Source: Nitrospinaceae bacterium (GTDB lineage Bacteria > Nitrospinota > Nitrospinia > Nitrospinales > VA-1). From it: a DNA stretch of 13,175 bases. The stretch covers positions 1 through 13,175 of the forward strand of contig DUAA01000223.1 of the NCBI GenBank assembly GCA_012961055.1, given 5' to 3'. The position numbers and the translations under genes were made by a program. This document shows, in pieces, positions 6,914-13,175 of the stretch. A model generated the notes under the pieces. It was not told the DNA's origin. It saw nothing but the letters and a program-made list of their open reading frames with translations, and searched no databases. The number at the start of each line of letters is the position of its first letter. Position 1 is the stretch's first letter.

Positions 6914-8431
6914 ATGGAAATTCAAAAACTCATTCAGTTCCTTTCCATTTTTCTATTCTCCATTTCGTGCACTGCAATACCGGAGTCAGGCACGGTACGA
7001 GAAGTTATAGACATTAATTCCGAGTTGAATTTGTTTCTTTCTACCCAAGATTCCAACGTAGAAATGCAGGTACTGGAACGCTTGAAGTCGGCCAAGGTCA
7101 AACATGAAAGTATAAAATCTACTCTTCGTTCACGTTCAAAAAAATTTACTGGCCCGGTCGGACTGCAAAGAAACTTAATGTACAAACAAAATGGCAAAAG
7201 TTACCCGTACGCCTTGTTCCTTCCCAAATCATTGAAACAAAATGAAAAGGTTCCACTCATTGTAGTCTTGCATGGGCTGGGCAGTAGTGGTGCCAACATT
7301 ATTTCAAAATGGGTTGAGCGTTCGAATAAGGAGTTTGCCGTGTTGTGTCCCACTTATCCGATGGGAGCTTGGTGGGCACAGCCGGCTGAAGAAATGGTGC
7401 TCGGTCTTATTGACCAAACGCGTGAGCAGTACAATATAGATTCAGGTCGTATTTTTCTTACCGGATTATCCAATGGAGCCATAGGCGCTTATATGATCGG
7501 CATGTTTTATCCGGATCGTTTCGCAGGCTTGATCCCCATCGCTGGAAGCATCACTCCAAGGTATATGCATTTTCTGGTGAATCTTCGCAATACTCCGATA
7601 TATATGATTCAAGGTGCACATGATCCTGTATTTCCCATTCAGCTCAGTCGACGGGTTCATAAAATTCTCTCTGACATGAAATATCCTGTGCTTTACCGGG
7701 AACACGGAGAAAGAGGAACAGCACATGGAGGTCACTTTCTTCCCGAATCAGAAGTACCTGCCATGATGGAATGGATGCGCAACCAGAAACGCCAGTCAAA
7801 CCCTAATGTCGTGCGCATGACCCGAGAAGGCAACCATCTAGGCCCAATTCACTGGGCTCGGCTAGTGAAAGGAAGAAATCTTGCACTACTGGAACTACCC
7901 GGACCTGAAAACCCCAACCCGGTTAAACGGGATGGGAAAATCGCCACCCTTTTCGCGACCCGTAAAGGTAACAACTATTTTGAGGTGATGGGACAGCATA
8001 TTATTGAGTATGATTTGTATTTTAATACTGAAACTGTTGATTTCGATAAACCAGTCACCATCACCACCCAAAGAATCCGGGTTCACGGTAACAAATTAAT
8101 CCCCGGTGAGAAAAAAACTAGTTACAAAAAGAAATTGGAAAAAGATCTTGCAGTCCTCTTGTATGGATACAAAAATTTCCACGATCCCAACCGTCTCTAT
8201 GATGCCCGGGTCAGCATCCTACTGGAATCCACCTTAGTCCACTCCTCGCCAGCGGATCAACTAGCAATGGCTCTAACACCTTCCATTAAAGAGTTGTCTT
8301 CGAAAAATGTGTCCGTGTCCGTTTCCGTTCACGAGACTGGGAAAGAGAACAAAGACATATTTGGACGCGAAAATAGTTGCACAGCAGGCAATGATATTAC
8401 AATTTGCTCGCGGAAACTCTCCGCATTATGA
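6914..8431 (+). CDS. Secreted alpha/beta-hydrolase (esterase-like), probable lipoprotein
   Basis: The 505-residue protein starts with a hydrophobic export segment ending in FSISC, a loose lipobox with Cys19, so lipidation is likely but not certain; Thr follows, compatible with outer-membrane sorting. The alpha/beta-hydrolase core runs from about residue 95 to 290. It has the oxyanion strand IVVLHGLG (116-123), the nucleophile elbow GLSNG with Ser186, a likely acid Asp237 in GAHDPVF, and His271 or His274 in AHGGH. It resembles PHB-depolymerase- or feruloyl-esterase-like proteins; the substrate is unknown. The C-terminal 200 residues look like a beta-rich extra domain, and Cys489 and Cys498 could form a disulfide. 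The ATG at 6914 has only GGA upstream. Its stop overlaps the mutS2 start as ATGA, so the two genes are probably translated from one message. Confidence 0.82.
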   Translation: MEIQKLIQFLSIFLFSISCTAIPESGTVREVIDINSELNLFLSTQDSNVEMQVLERLKSAKVKHESIKSTLRSRSKKFTGPVGLQRNLMYKQNGKSYPYALFLPKSLKQNEKVPLIVVLHGLGSSGANIISKWVERSNKEFAVLCPTYPMGAWWAQPAEEMVLGLIDQTREQYNIDSGRIFLTGLSNGAIGAYMIGMFYPDRFAGLIPIAGSITPRYMHFLVNLRNTPIYMIQGAHDPVFPIQLSRRVHKILSDMKYPVLYREHGERGTAHGGHFLPESEVPAMMEWMRNQKRQSNPNVVRMTREGNHLGPIHWARLVKGRNLALLELPGPENPNPVKRDGKIATLFATRKGNNYFEVMGQHIIEYDLYFNTETVDFDKPVTITTQRIRVHGNKLIPGEKKTSYKKKLEKDLAVLLYGYKNFHDPNRLYDARVSILLESTLVHSSPADQLAMALTPSIKELSSKNVSVSVSVHETGKENKDIFGRENSCTAGNDITICSRKLSAL

Positions 8432-10788
8432 GCAACGTACCCCTCATTGAAAAGTCTATGGATCTTTTGGGTTGGGGTAGAGTGGTTTTAGCTTTAGAAA
8501 ACCATGCCTGTTCTCCCATCACTCAGGATCAATGCCGAGAGTTAAAACCTGAAAGCGATTTTGATCGCGCACAAACTCTGCTTGAAGAAACCAAAGAGAT
8601 GGTTGCCTTGCTGGAGTCTTTGGATTCCTTTCCGATGGATCGGTTTGAGGACATAGGCCCAATATTGCAGGATGCGGAAGAGCAGAAAATAATCGAAGCA
8701 AGGCAATGCCTTGATCTCATAAAGCTTTTACGCCTATGTCGAAATCTTTTCCGGGAAAGAGAAAAAAAAACACCGTATCCCCATTTACTAGTCTGGCTGG
8801 AAAGACTGAATCCTCTTAAAGAGTTCCTGGATGATCTCGTCCGCTGTGTCGATGATGAGGGCAACATACGGGATAATGCCACGCCGGAACTGCGCCAGGC
8901 CATCCGCAGTTCCGAGGCCGCGAAAAGTAAACTGGAAGAACGCCTTCAACGGCTCTTCAAATCGGATAAAATCCGGGAAGCCCTTCAGGATTCTTACATC
9001 ACCGAACGGAATGAGCGAATGGTCATTCCAGTTCGAGCGGAGTTTAAATCCCGAGTTGATGGCATTGTGCATGATAGTTCTGGGACAGGACAGACTCTAT
9101 TTATAGAGCCCACCCCCATCGTGCCTCTGAATAATCAATTAAAAATTGCCCGACTTCAAGTTGTGGAGGAAAAAATTAAAATCCTGCAATCCTTGGCGAT
9201 GCAAACCTTGCAGTTTCGGGAATCTTTGAAGATAAACTTGGAAGTACTAATATCTCTGGACCTTATTTTTGCCAAAGCTCGACTGGCCAAAACTATGGCG
9301 GCCGTTCACTGCCCCATGAATCGAAATTCGATCATGGAACTCAACGAAGCCAGAAATCCAGAATTGGTTCTCGAAAGAGAAACGGTAGTAGCCAATACCA
9401 TTAAGTGGGACGCTTCCATCAGAGTGGTTATCATTTCCGGCCCCAATACGGGAGGAAAAACGGTAACACTCAAAACACTGGGACTGTTAGCTCTGATGTC
9501 CCGGACGGGACTTTATCTTCCCGTCAAAGAGAGTTCACAAATTCCATTTTTCCCAAAGGTTTATTCCGACATCGGGGATGATCAGAATATTCAATTGAAA
9601 TTATCAACCTTTTCCGGGCACTTGAAAAAAATCATTCATATTCTGGATCACGTTGATGCCGGGTCACTGGTACTTCTGGATGAGCTGGGAATTGCTACCG
9701 ACCCAAATGAGGGCGCGGCATTGGCAGAAGCCATCCTGCTTGATCTCAAAAATAAAAATGTCATGACCTTAGTCTCTACCCATTATTTTACTTTAAAAAT
9801 ATTAGCACAAACTCACGCAGGGTTTCTCAATGCTTGTACAGAATTCGACCTCGACACATTAAGCCCCACCTACCGGCTGATTTTTGGTGCACCAGGACAA
9901 AGCGCCGCCCTCGACACCGCTGAGCGACTGGGTTTGCAAAAAAGTATTATCGACCAAGCACGAAACTTGTACCAAGCTAAGGAAAACCGCGCGGAAAACC
10001 TATTGGAAGATCTGACCCGTCAGAAGCTGGAATTCAACCGTGATGCGGAAAATATCAAGCAACAAAAAAAAGAAACCGAGGCCTTGGCCAGGGAACAGAG
10101 AATACTGACCCAGCAATTGCGCAATGAAGAAAAGGACTTCAAAAAAAATAAAAATAAAAAACTGCAGTTGGAAGTCCGTGCTGGCAAAGATGAAATCCAA
10201 AAAATTATTCGGAATATAAAAGGGGAAAAAGATCTCCCAAAAATACGCAAAGCGGAAAAACAAATACAGTCCATGGGCCAGATATCGCTTTCTCAAAAAT
10301 TGGAAAATATCGAAGAATGGACTGTTCCAGTTGTAAATCTGAAGATCGGGGATCCAGTTTTAATTTTCAATCTTGGAGCTATCGGCAACCTTCTTGAAGC
10401 CCCCGAGAAAAAGAAAAAACTGCGGGTTCAAATGGGCAACATCACCACCGTTGTTGAGGTAAAAGGTCTTCGTGGACATCCACGACAAAAGGCTAAAACA
10501 GCAAAAAAAGAGTTATCTCTGAACGTCCATACCGAGTCTGAGGGTAACTCTGTGTCATCCTGCGATTTAAGAGGCATGAACTCCGAAGAAGCAGAGGCCA
10601 CTATGGAGGCTTTCATTAGCCGGGCCATCGTGCAAAAAGCACAGAGGGTGCTCATCATTCACGGTCACGGAATGGGGATAATAAAGACTCTGGTACGGAA
10701 TTACTTGGAAAAGACCGCGCTCTGCAAACAGTTCACACCAGGCTCTAAAAATGAAGGCGGTGATGGCGTCACCGTGATTGAGTTTTAA
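8428..10788 (+). CDS. mutS2: Endonuclease MutS2 with C-terminal Smr domain
   Basis: MutS2 is a MutS-like ATPase that lacks the mismatch-recognition domain; in different bacteria it suppresses recombination or splits collided ribosomes. From the ATG at 8428 it has 786 residues, the family's normal length. The core/lever region with helical clamp spans about 1-300. The Walker A GPNTGGKT is at 338-345, and Walker B ends in LLDE with Asp418 and Glu419. A long charged coiled coil follows at about 510-620, then a small beta domain, and an Smr domain with DLRG at 713-716 and HGHGMG at 745-750. The usual HGKGTG thus reads HGHGMG. A TTG at 8404 would add eight residues, but the ATG overlapping the upstream TGA is preferred. 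Cotranslation with the hydrolase gene is likely. Confidence 0.96.
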   Translation: MSNVPLIEKSMDLLGWGRVVLALENHACSPITQDQCRELKPESDFDRAQTLLEETKEMVALLESLDSFPMDRFEDIGPILQDAEEQKIIEARQCLDLIKLLRLCRNLFREREKKTPYPHLLVWLERLNPLKEFLDDLVRCVDDEGNIRDNATPELRQAIRSSEAAKSKLEERLQRLFKSDKIREALQDSYITERNERMVIPVRAEFKSRVDGIVHDSSGTGQTLFIEPTPIVPLNNQLKIARLQVVEEKIKILQSLAMQTLQFRESLKINLEVLISLDLIFAKARLAKTMAAVHCPMNRNSIMELNEARNPELVLERETVVANTIKWDASIRVVIISGPNTGGKTVTLKTLGLLALMSRTGLYLPVKESSQIPFFPKVYSDIGDDQNIQLKLSTFSGHLKKIIHILDHVDAGSLVLLDELGIATDPNEGAALAEAILLDLKNKNVMTLVSTHYFTLKILAQTHAGFLNACTEFDLDTLSPTYRLIFGAPGQSAALDTAERLGLQKSIIDQARNLYQAKENRAENLLEDLTRQKLEFNRDAENIKQQKKETEALAREQRILTQQLRNEEKDFKKNKNKKLQLEVRAGKDEIQKIIRNIKGEKDLPKIRKAEKQIQSMGQISLSQKLENIEEWTVPVVNLKIGDPVLIFNLGAIGNLLEAPEKKKKLRVQMGNITTVVEVKGLRGHPRQKAKTAKKELSLNVHTESEGNSVSSCDLRGMNSEEAEATMEAFISRAIVQKAQRVLIIHGHGMGIIKTLVRNYLEKTALCKQFTPGSKNEGGDGVTVIEF

Positions 10789-10843
10789 CTTCTAGAACAC
10801 CAATTCATTTATTTATTGCTAATTACGGCACCAAATGTTTATC

Positions 10844-10859
10844 AAACCCCGGGTTTTTC
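10844..10859 (+). terminator. Terminator-like hairpin after mutS2
   Basis: AAACC at 10844-10848 and GGTTT at 10852-10856 pair across the loop CCG, and TTC follows so that the T-run is five long. It begins 56 bases after the mutS2 stop. The stem is short, so its efficiency as an intrinsic terminator is doubtful. Confidence 0.3.
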
Positions 10860-11031
10860 TTAAGCCAGACATTATTGTGGGGTGAAGGGTGGATCTCGGA
10901 AACCTCCTAGAAAAAAACACCCAAAAGTCACCCTTAGAAATCAGGTTTTTTTGGAGTGCTTTATAACAAGATCCCGGTAGGTCTATACTCAATTCATTTA
11001 ATCGAGTTCATCCTTTAGAACTTCAAATAAA

Positions 11032-11047
11032 TACCAACTAGTTGGTA
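11032..11047. promoter_or_regulatory. Perfect 16-base palindrome, possible operator
   Basis: TACCAACTAGTTGGTA is a perfect dyad with no spacer. Palindromes of this size and shape are typical operators of TetR-type dimers, but no regulator gene lies in the window and the match to any named operator is not established. It sits about 214 bases before the tpx ATG, and about 140 bases upstream of the candidate tpx promoter, so control of tpx is only a guess. Confidence 0.4.
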
Positions 11048-11170
11048 AACTAGATCATACTTTTATATTTTCTAAGAAGTGGCTTGCTTCTGTTGATAGA
11101 ATCCAATCCAAAGATTCTCATTTTATTCAAAATGGAACGATAGAACCTTTTTGCTTTTTCAAGGATCAAC

Positions 11171-11200
11171 TTGACCAAACCAAGTAAATATAAGGATATT
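11171..11200 (+). promoter_or_regulatory. Candidate tpx promoter
   Basis: TTGACC at 11171-11176 matches a -35 box well. GATATT at 11195-11200 is a moderate -10 box after an 18-base spacer. It would give a leader of roughly 55 bases before the tpx start. This is based on sequence match only. Confidence 0.3.
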
Positions 11201-11260
11201 TATGTTAGCCTTTTGAAAAACTAATGCGACATAGTCAAACCTTTAATAGGAGCATTGCCA

Positions 11261-11851
11261 ATGTTTCAAAAAACACTATTTGTGAAAAATTTTATTCTGG
11301 CCGGGCTACTTATTTTTACAGGAACGAGTTGGGGAGGACAGGTTTTTTCAATAACGTTAAATGGAAACCCTCTAACGCTGATGGGAAAAATGGCAGAGGT
11401 GGGAAAAGCACTCCCAGTACTCAGCCTCCCCGATTTGGGATTAAACATGATTGACCTGCAATCATTCAAAGGCAAAGTGACAATACTCAGTGTCGTGCCC
11501 TCTCTGGATACCCCTACCTGCGACAAGCAAACTCATTTTCTTAGTGAAGAGAATAAAGGCTTGGATAAAACAGCAAAACTAGTGACGATCAGTCGGGACC
11601 TGCCCTTTGCACAAAAACGTTTCTCCAAGGAAGCCAAAATCGAAAACATTCTGTTCTTGTCAGATTATCGGGACGCTCTGTTTGGTAAATCAACCGGTCT
11701 ATTGATTGAGGAAAACCGTCTGTTGGCCCGGGCTATTATTGTGCTCGACCGTACAGGGATCATACGGTATATGGAAGTGGTTCCAGAACTGGCACAACTG
11801 CCTAAAATGGAAAAAGCCCTGGAGTTTGCCCGATCTTTAAAAACGCATTAA
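11261..11851 (+). CDS. tpx: Exported thiol peroxidase lacking the resolving cysteine
   Basis: Tpx is an atypical peroxiredoxin that reduces peroxides. From the ATG at 11261, which has AGGAG eight bases upstream, it has 196 residues, about 30 more than cytoplasmic Tpx. The extra part is a signal peptide: basic start (KTLFVKN), hydrophobic FILAGLLIFTGT, then SWGG as a likely cleavage area. The protein is therefore probably periplasmic. The peroxidatic motif PSLDTPTC has Cys87, and Arg157 in LARAIIVLD is the expected active-site arginine. In E. coli Tpx the second, resolving cysteine follows FAQSRF; here the matching FAQKRF is followed by Ser122. Cys87 is the only cysteine in the protein, so a one-cysteine mechanism with an outside reductant is inferred. 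It appears to be a single-gene unit. Confidence 0.93.
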   Translation: MFQKTLFVKNFILAGLLIFTGTSWGGQVFSITLNGNPLTLMGKMAEVGKALPVLSLPDLGLNMIDLQSFKGKVTILSVVPSLDTPTCDKQTHFLSEENKGLDKTAKLVTISRDLPFAQKRFSKEAKIENILFLSDYRDALFGKSTGLLIEENRLLARAIIVLDRTGIIRYMEVVPELAQLPKMEKALEFARSLKTH

Positions 11852-12059
11852 GTGTCGTGTAAACCGACGACCTTCGCACCTTGCTCGTCCCTTGAAATAA
11901 GTCTCGTAATTGCGGCAGCCGGTCTTCAATTCGGACATCTGGTTAACTCCAAAGGACCTTAAAAGATCTAAAATTTCTTTGCGTTTGAGTTTTATATCTC
12001 ACCTGTCAAAATAGAACTCTTTTGTTATTTATATTGGCAGCAAACAGCAAAACTTAAAC

Positions 12060-12080
12060 CCACCGGTCAGCGGCCGGTGG
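12060..12080 (-). terminator. GC-rich hairpin, possible terminator
   Basis: CCACCGG and CCGGTGG form a perfect seven-base-pair stem around a seven-base loop. Read on the minus strand it is followed by GTTTAAGTTTTG, a broken T-run, which suits an intrinsic terminator for the leftward peptidase gene. It lies about 240 bases past that gene's stop. On the plus strand no T-run follows. Confidence 0.35.
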
Positions 12081-12235
12081 CAAAAATGAGATAACGCTTC
12101 TAGGCGTGCAATAAATAGAGAGTCACACATTCTTTGCATATTCGGTCTAGCTCAGTGTGACAACTAAGCAACCACCCTAGCCCCCCGTCAGGGGAATCTA
12201 GGCAAAAGGCTATTACGCCGAGAGTATTGTTGTTA

Positions 12236-12254
12236 ACCATAAAAAAATTATGGT
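12236..12254. repeat. AT-rich hairpin palindrome
   Basis: ACCATAA and TTATGGT form a perfect seven-base-pair stem around a loop of five A (five T on the other strand). It lies about 60 bases past the stop of the leftward peptidase gene. Its role is unknown; it could aid transcript ending or be a protein site. Confidence 0.3.
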
Positions 12255-12316
12255 CATTGTACCTCTCCGGGGCATTAAATTTATGGAAGGGGATATCACC
12301 GCCCCGTGCCTAGTGG

Positions 12317-13175
12317 TTAGTGAAAAACTTTAACTAGTTGACCGAATACAGATTTAGATTTTTTGAGTTTATCTTCATTTCCCAGGGCACAGACATGGCC
12401 GTTATCCCTAATCTTTTCGAATAGAGAGGCATAGCCTTTCAAATCTTCAAGCTTGGTGGATAGCAGTTCTTCGCGGATCTTCTGTTTTCTTTCGTGGGTC
12501 CGCCCGGTAAGATGATCTATCATCGAAGACTTGCCTTTCAGATCAGCCGTTAAAGGTGGGTCCATTTTGCCAACACAGCCGATGATAATTTTTGTCAACT
12601 CTTCTGAGGTTAAGTCCAAGGCATTAAGAAAATCAGCGATTTCATCATAGACGTCTAATGTTTCGGTAAGATTAGGGTCCCGATAAGAGAGCAGGCTATA
12701 ATCGCCGGTTAGTATGTTAAATGAATTTCCACTGCCGTATGCGCCACCGTGAACCCGTACCCTATCCCATAAAAATCCGGTCCTGAGTAGCGCTTTAAGC
12801 ACCTCGAATTGCCCAGAATACTTAAATCCTAAATCGTACAGGTTAGCCCCTTTGCCAACATGCTGAACATTACTGGCAGTCAAAAAACCCTCATTCAGGG
12901 CTTCTATTTTCAGATCCCATTCCTCAACCTTCCATTCTTTATCAGAAAGTGTGTTCACGGTTCCCACAATTCTTTTTTCTAACTTTCGGTAATCTTTTTG
13001 ATCTGAGGTAATATTAAAAAAGACATTCTTTCTGGTAAAGACACGCTCTGCAACCTGTCTGAACTTACCAGCAACTTCTTCAGGATCTTTTTCCACACGC
13101 TCCAACAATCGTTCCAAAAAATTATAAAACTTGATTCCATCCGTAAGCTCTTCAAATTGTCCAAGTCGAGACTGG
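12317..13175 (-). CDS. PreP-type M16C metallopeptidase, C-terminal part (runs off the right edge)
   Basis: The frame is open to the window edge, so this is the last 285 residues of a longer protein; PreP-family proteins have about 970. The apparent TTG start at 13117 is not real: upstream codons continue in family-like sequence (QFEELTDGIKFYNFLERLLE). The decisive block is RVHGGAYGSGNSF, whose arginine and tyrosine six residues later match Arg848 and Tyr854 of Arabidopsis PreP, used for substrate binding. SLLSYRDPNLTETLDVYDEIADFL follows the family pattern as well. The zinc motif HXXEH belongs to the N-terminal half, outside the window. PreP enzymes degrade free peptides of up to about 65 residues in a closed chamber. 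No signal peptide can be judged. The family call is strong; the cell location is unknown. Confidence 0.88.
   Translation of the reverse strand, partial: QSRLGQFEELTDGIKFYNFLERLLERVEKDPEEVAGKFRQVAERVFTRKNVFFNITSDQKDYRKLEKRIVGTVNTLSDKEWKVEEWDLKIEALNEGFLTASNVQHVGKGANLYDLGFKYSGQFEVLKALLRTGFLWDRVRVHGGAYGSGNSFNILTGDYSLLSYRDPNLTETLDVYDEIADFLNALDLTSEELTKIIIGCVGKMDPPLTADLKGKSSMIDHLTGRTHERKQKIREELLSTKLEDLKGYASLFEKIRDNGHVCALGNEDKLKKSKSVFGQLVKVFH

Larger units (their letters stand above)
10789..11260. other. Spacer between mutS2 and tpx
   Basis: About 470 bases without a supported gene. It holds a small terminator-like hairpin after mutS2, a stretch with several GGGTG and CACCC copies in inverted order (10880-10935) ending near a run of seven T (10945-10952), a perfect 16-base palindrome (11032-11047), and a possible tpx promoter (11171-11200). 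The ribosome site AGGAG at 11248-11252 belongs to tpx. Reading frames across 11224-11454 in another frame are shadows of tpx. Confidence 0.5.
11852..12316. other. Convergent spacer rich in inverted repeats
   Basis: This 465-base region lies between two converging genes and has no supported reading frame. The right half is packed with inverted repeats: 12060-12080, 12122-12161 (GTCACAC and GTGTGAC), 12176-12202 (CCTAG with CCCC against GGGG with CTAGG), 12236-12254 and about 12267-12307 (CGGGGC and GCCCCG). Some of these probably end transcription of the two flanking genes. GGTCTAGCTCAG near 12144 resembles a tRNA D-arm, but no matching tRNA body is present. Confidence 0.5.

Noticed and set aside
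8404..8427. TTG at 8404 as the mutS2 start
   Set aside because: The ATG at 8428 overlaps the upstream stop in the classic ATGA arrangement and gives the usual MutS2 N-terminus.
11224..11454. A 76-codon plus-strand frame over the tpx start
   Set aside because: It overlaps tpx in another frame, has no recognisable motif, and the good ribosome site at 11248-11252 serves the tpx ATG.
12140..12165. tRNA-like GGTCTAGCTCAG
   Set aside because: No acceptor stem, anticodon arm or T-arm sequence can be placed at the right distances.
12979..13164. A minus-strand frame at the right edge in a different phase
   Set aside because: It is a shadow of the PreP-type peptidase, whose own frame is open to the edge with family-like residues.
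1..13175. Mobile element, CRISPR array, toxin-antitoxin or phage-defence system
   Set aside because: I found no transposase, integrase, regularly spaced direct repeats or recognisable defence genes in the window.

Overview
The window reads as chromosomal DNA of a Gram-negative bacterium with moderate GC content. Eleven protein genes are supported. Two proteins carry export signals (a probable lipoprotein and a signal-peptide thiol peroxidase). AspRS has the residue pattern of a non-discriminating enzyme, and there is a PreP-type M16C peptidase. Together with the loose spacing (several gaps of 230-470 bases), this would suit a Nitrospinota-, Nitrospirota- or deltaproteobacteria-like lineage. 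That placement is inference from gene content and not a phylogenetic result. No rRNA, tRNA, CRISPR array, transposase or integrase was recognised.

Layout. (1) 167-1936 (+): aspS. (2) 2307-3369 (+): larE followed 16 bases later by a 77-residue two-helix membrane protein. (3) 6680-3784 (-): a SprT-like zinc protease gene, a divergent P-II protein, a YggS-type PLP-binding protein and proC, all on the minus strand; the first three are 31-49 bases apart and proC follows after 138 bases. (4) 6914-10788 (+): a secreted alpha/beta-hydrolase lipoprotein overlapping mutS2 by an ATGA junction. (5) 11261-11851 (+): an exported thiol peroxidase. (6) 13175-12317 (-): the 3' part of a PreP/M16C metallopeptidase that runs off the right edge. 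The last two genes converge on a 465-base spacer rich in inverted repeats.

Functional picture. Most of the genes are housekeeping: tRNA charging, proline synthesis, PLP homeostasis, MutS2 nucleic-acid maintenance and peptide disposal. The non-routine parts lie in sequence details. The P-II protein keeps its nucleotide-binding loops but has lost the T-loop glutamine and tyrosine used for 2-oxoglutarate sensing and uridylylation. The thiol peroxidase is exported and has only the peroxidatic cysteine. LarE has the three-cysteine pattern of the iron-sulfur subtype and no LarB or LarC beside it. A short minus-strand peptide after proC looks like the head of a decayed cupin gene. I see no clear multi-gene undescribed system. 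The P-II variant and its minus-strand neighbours are the best lead.
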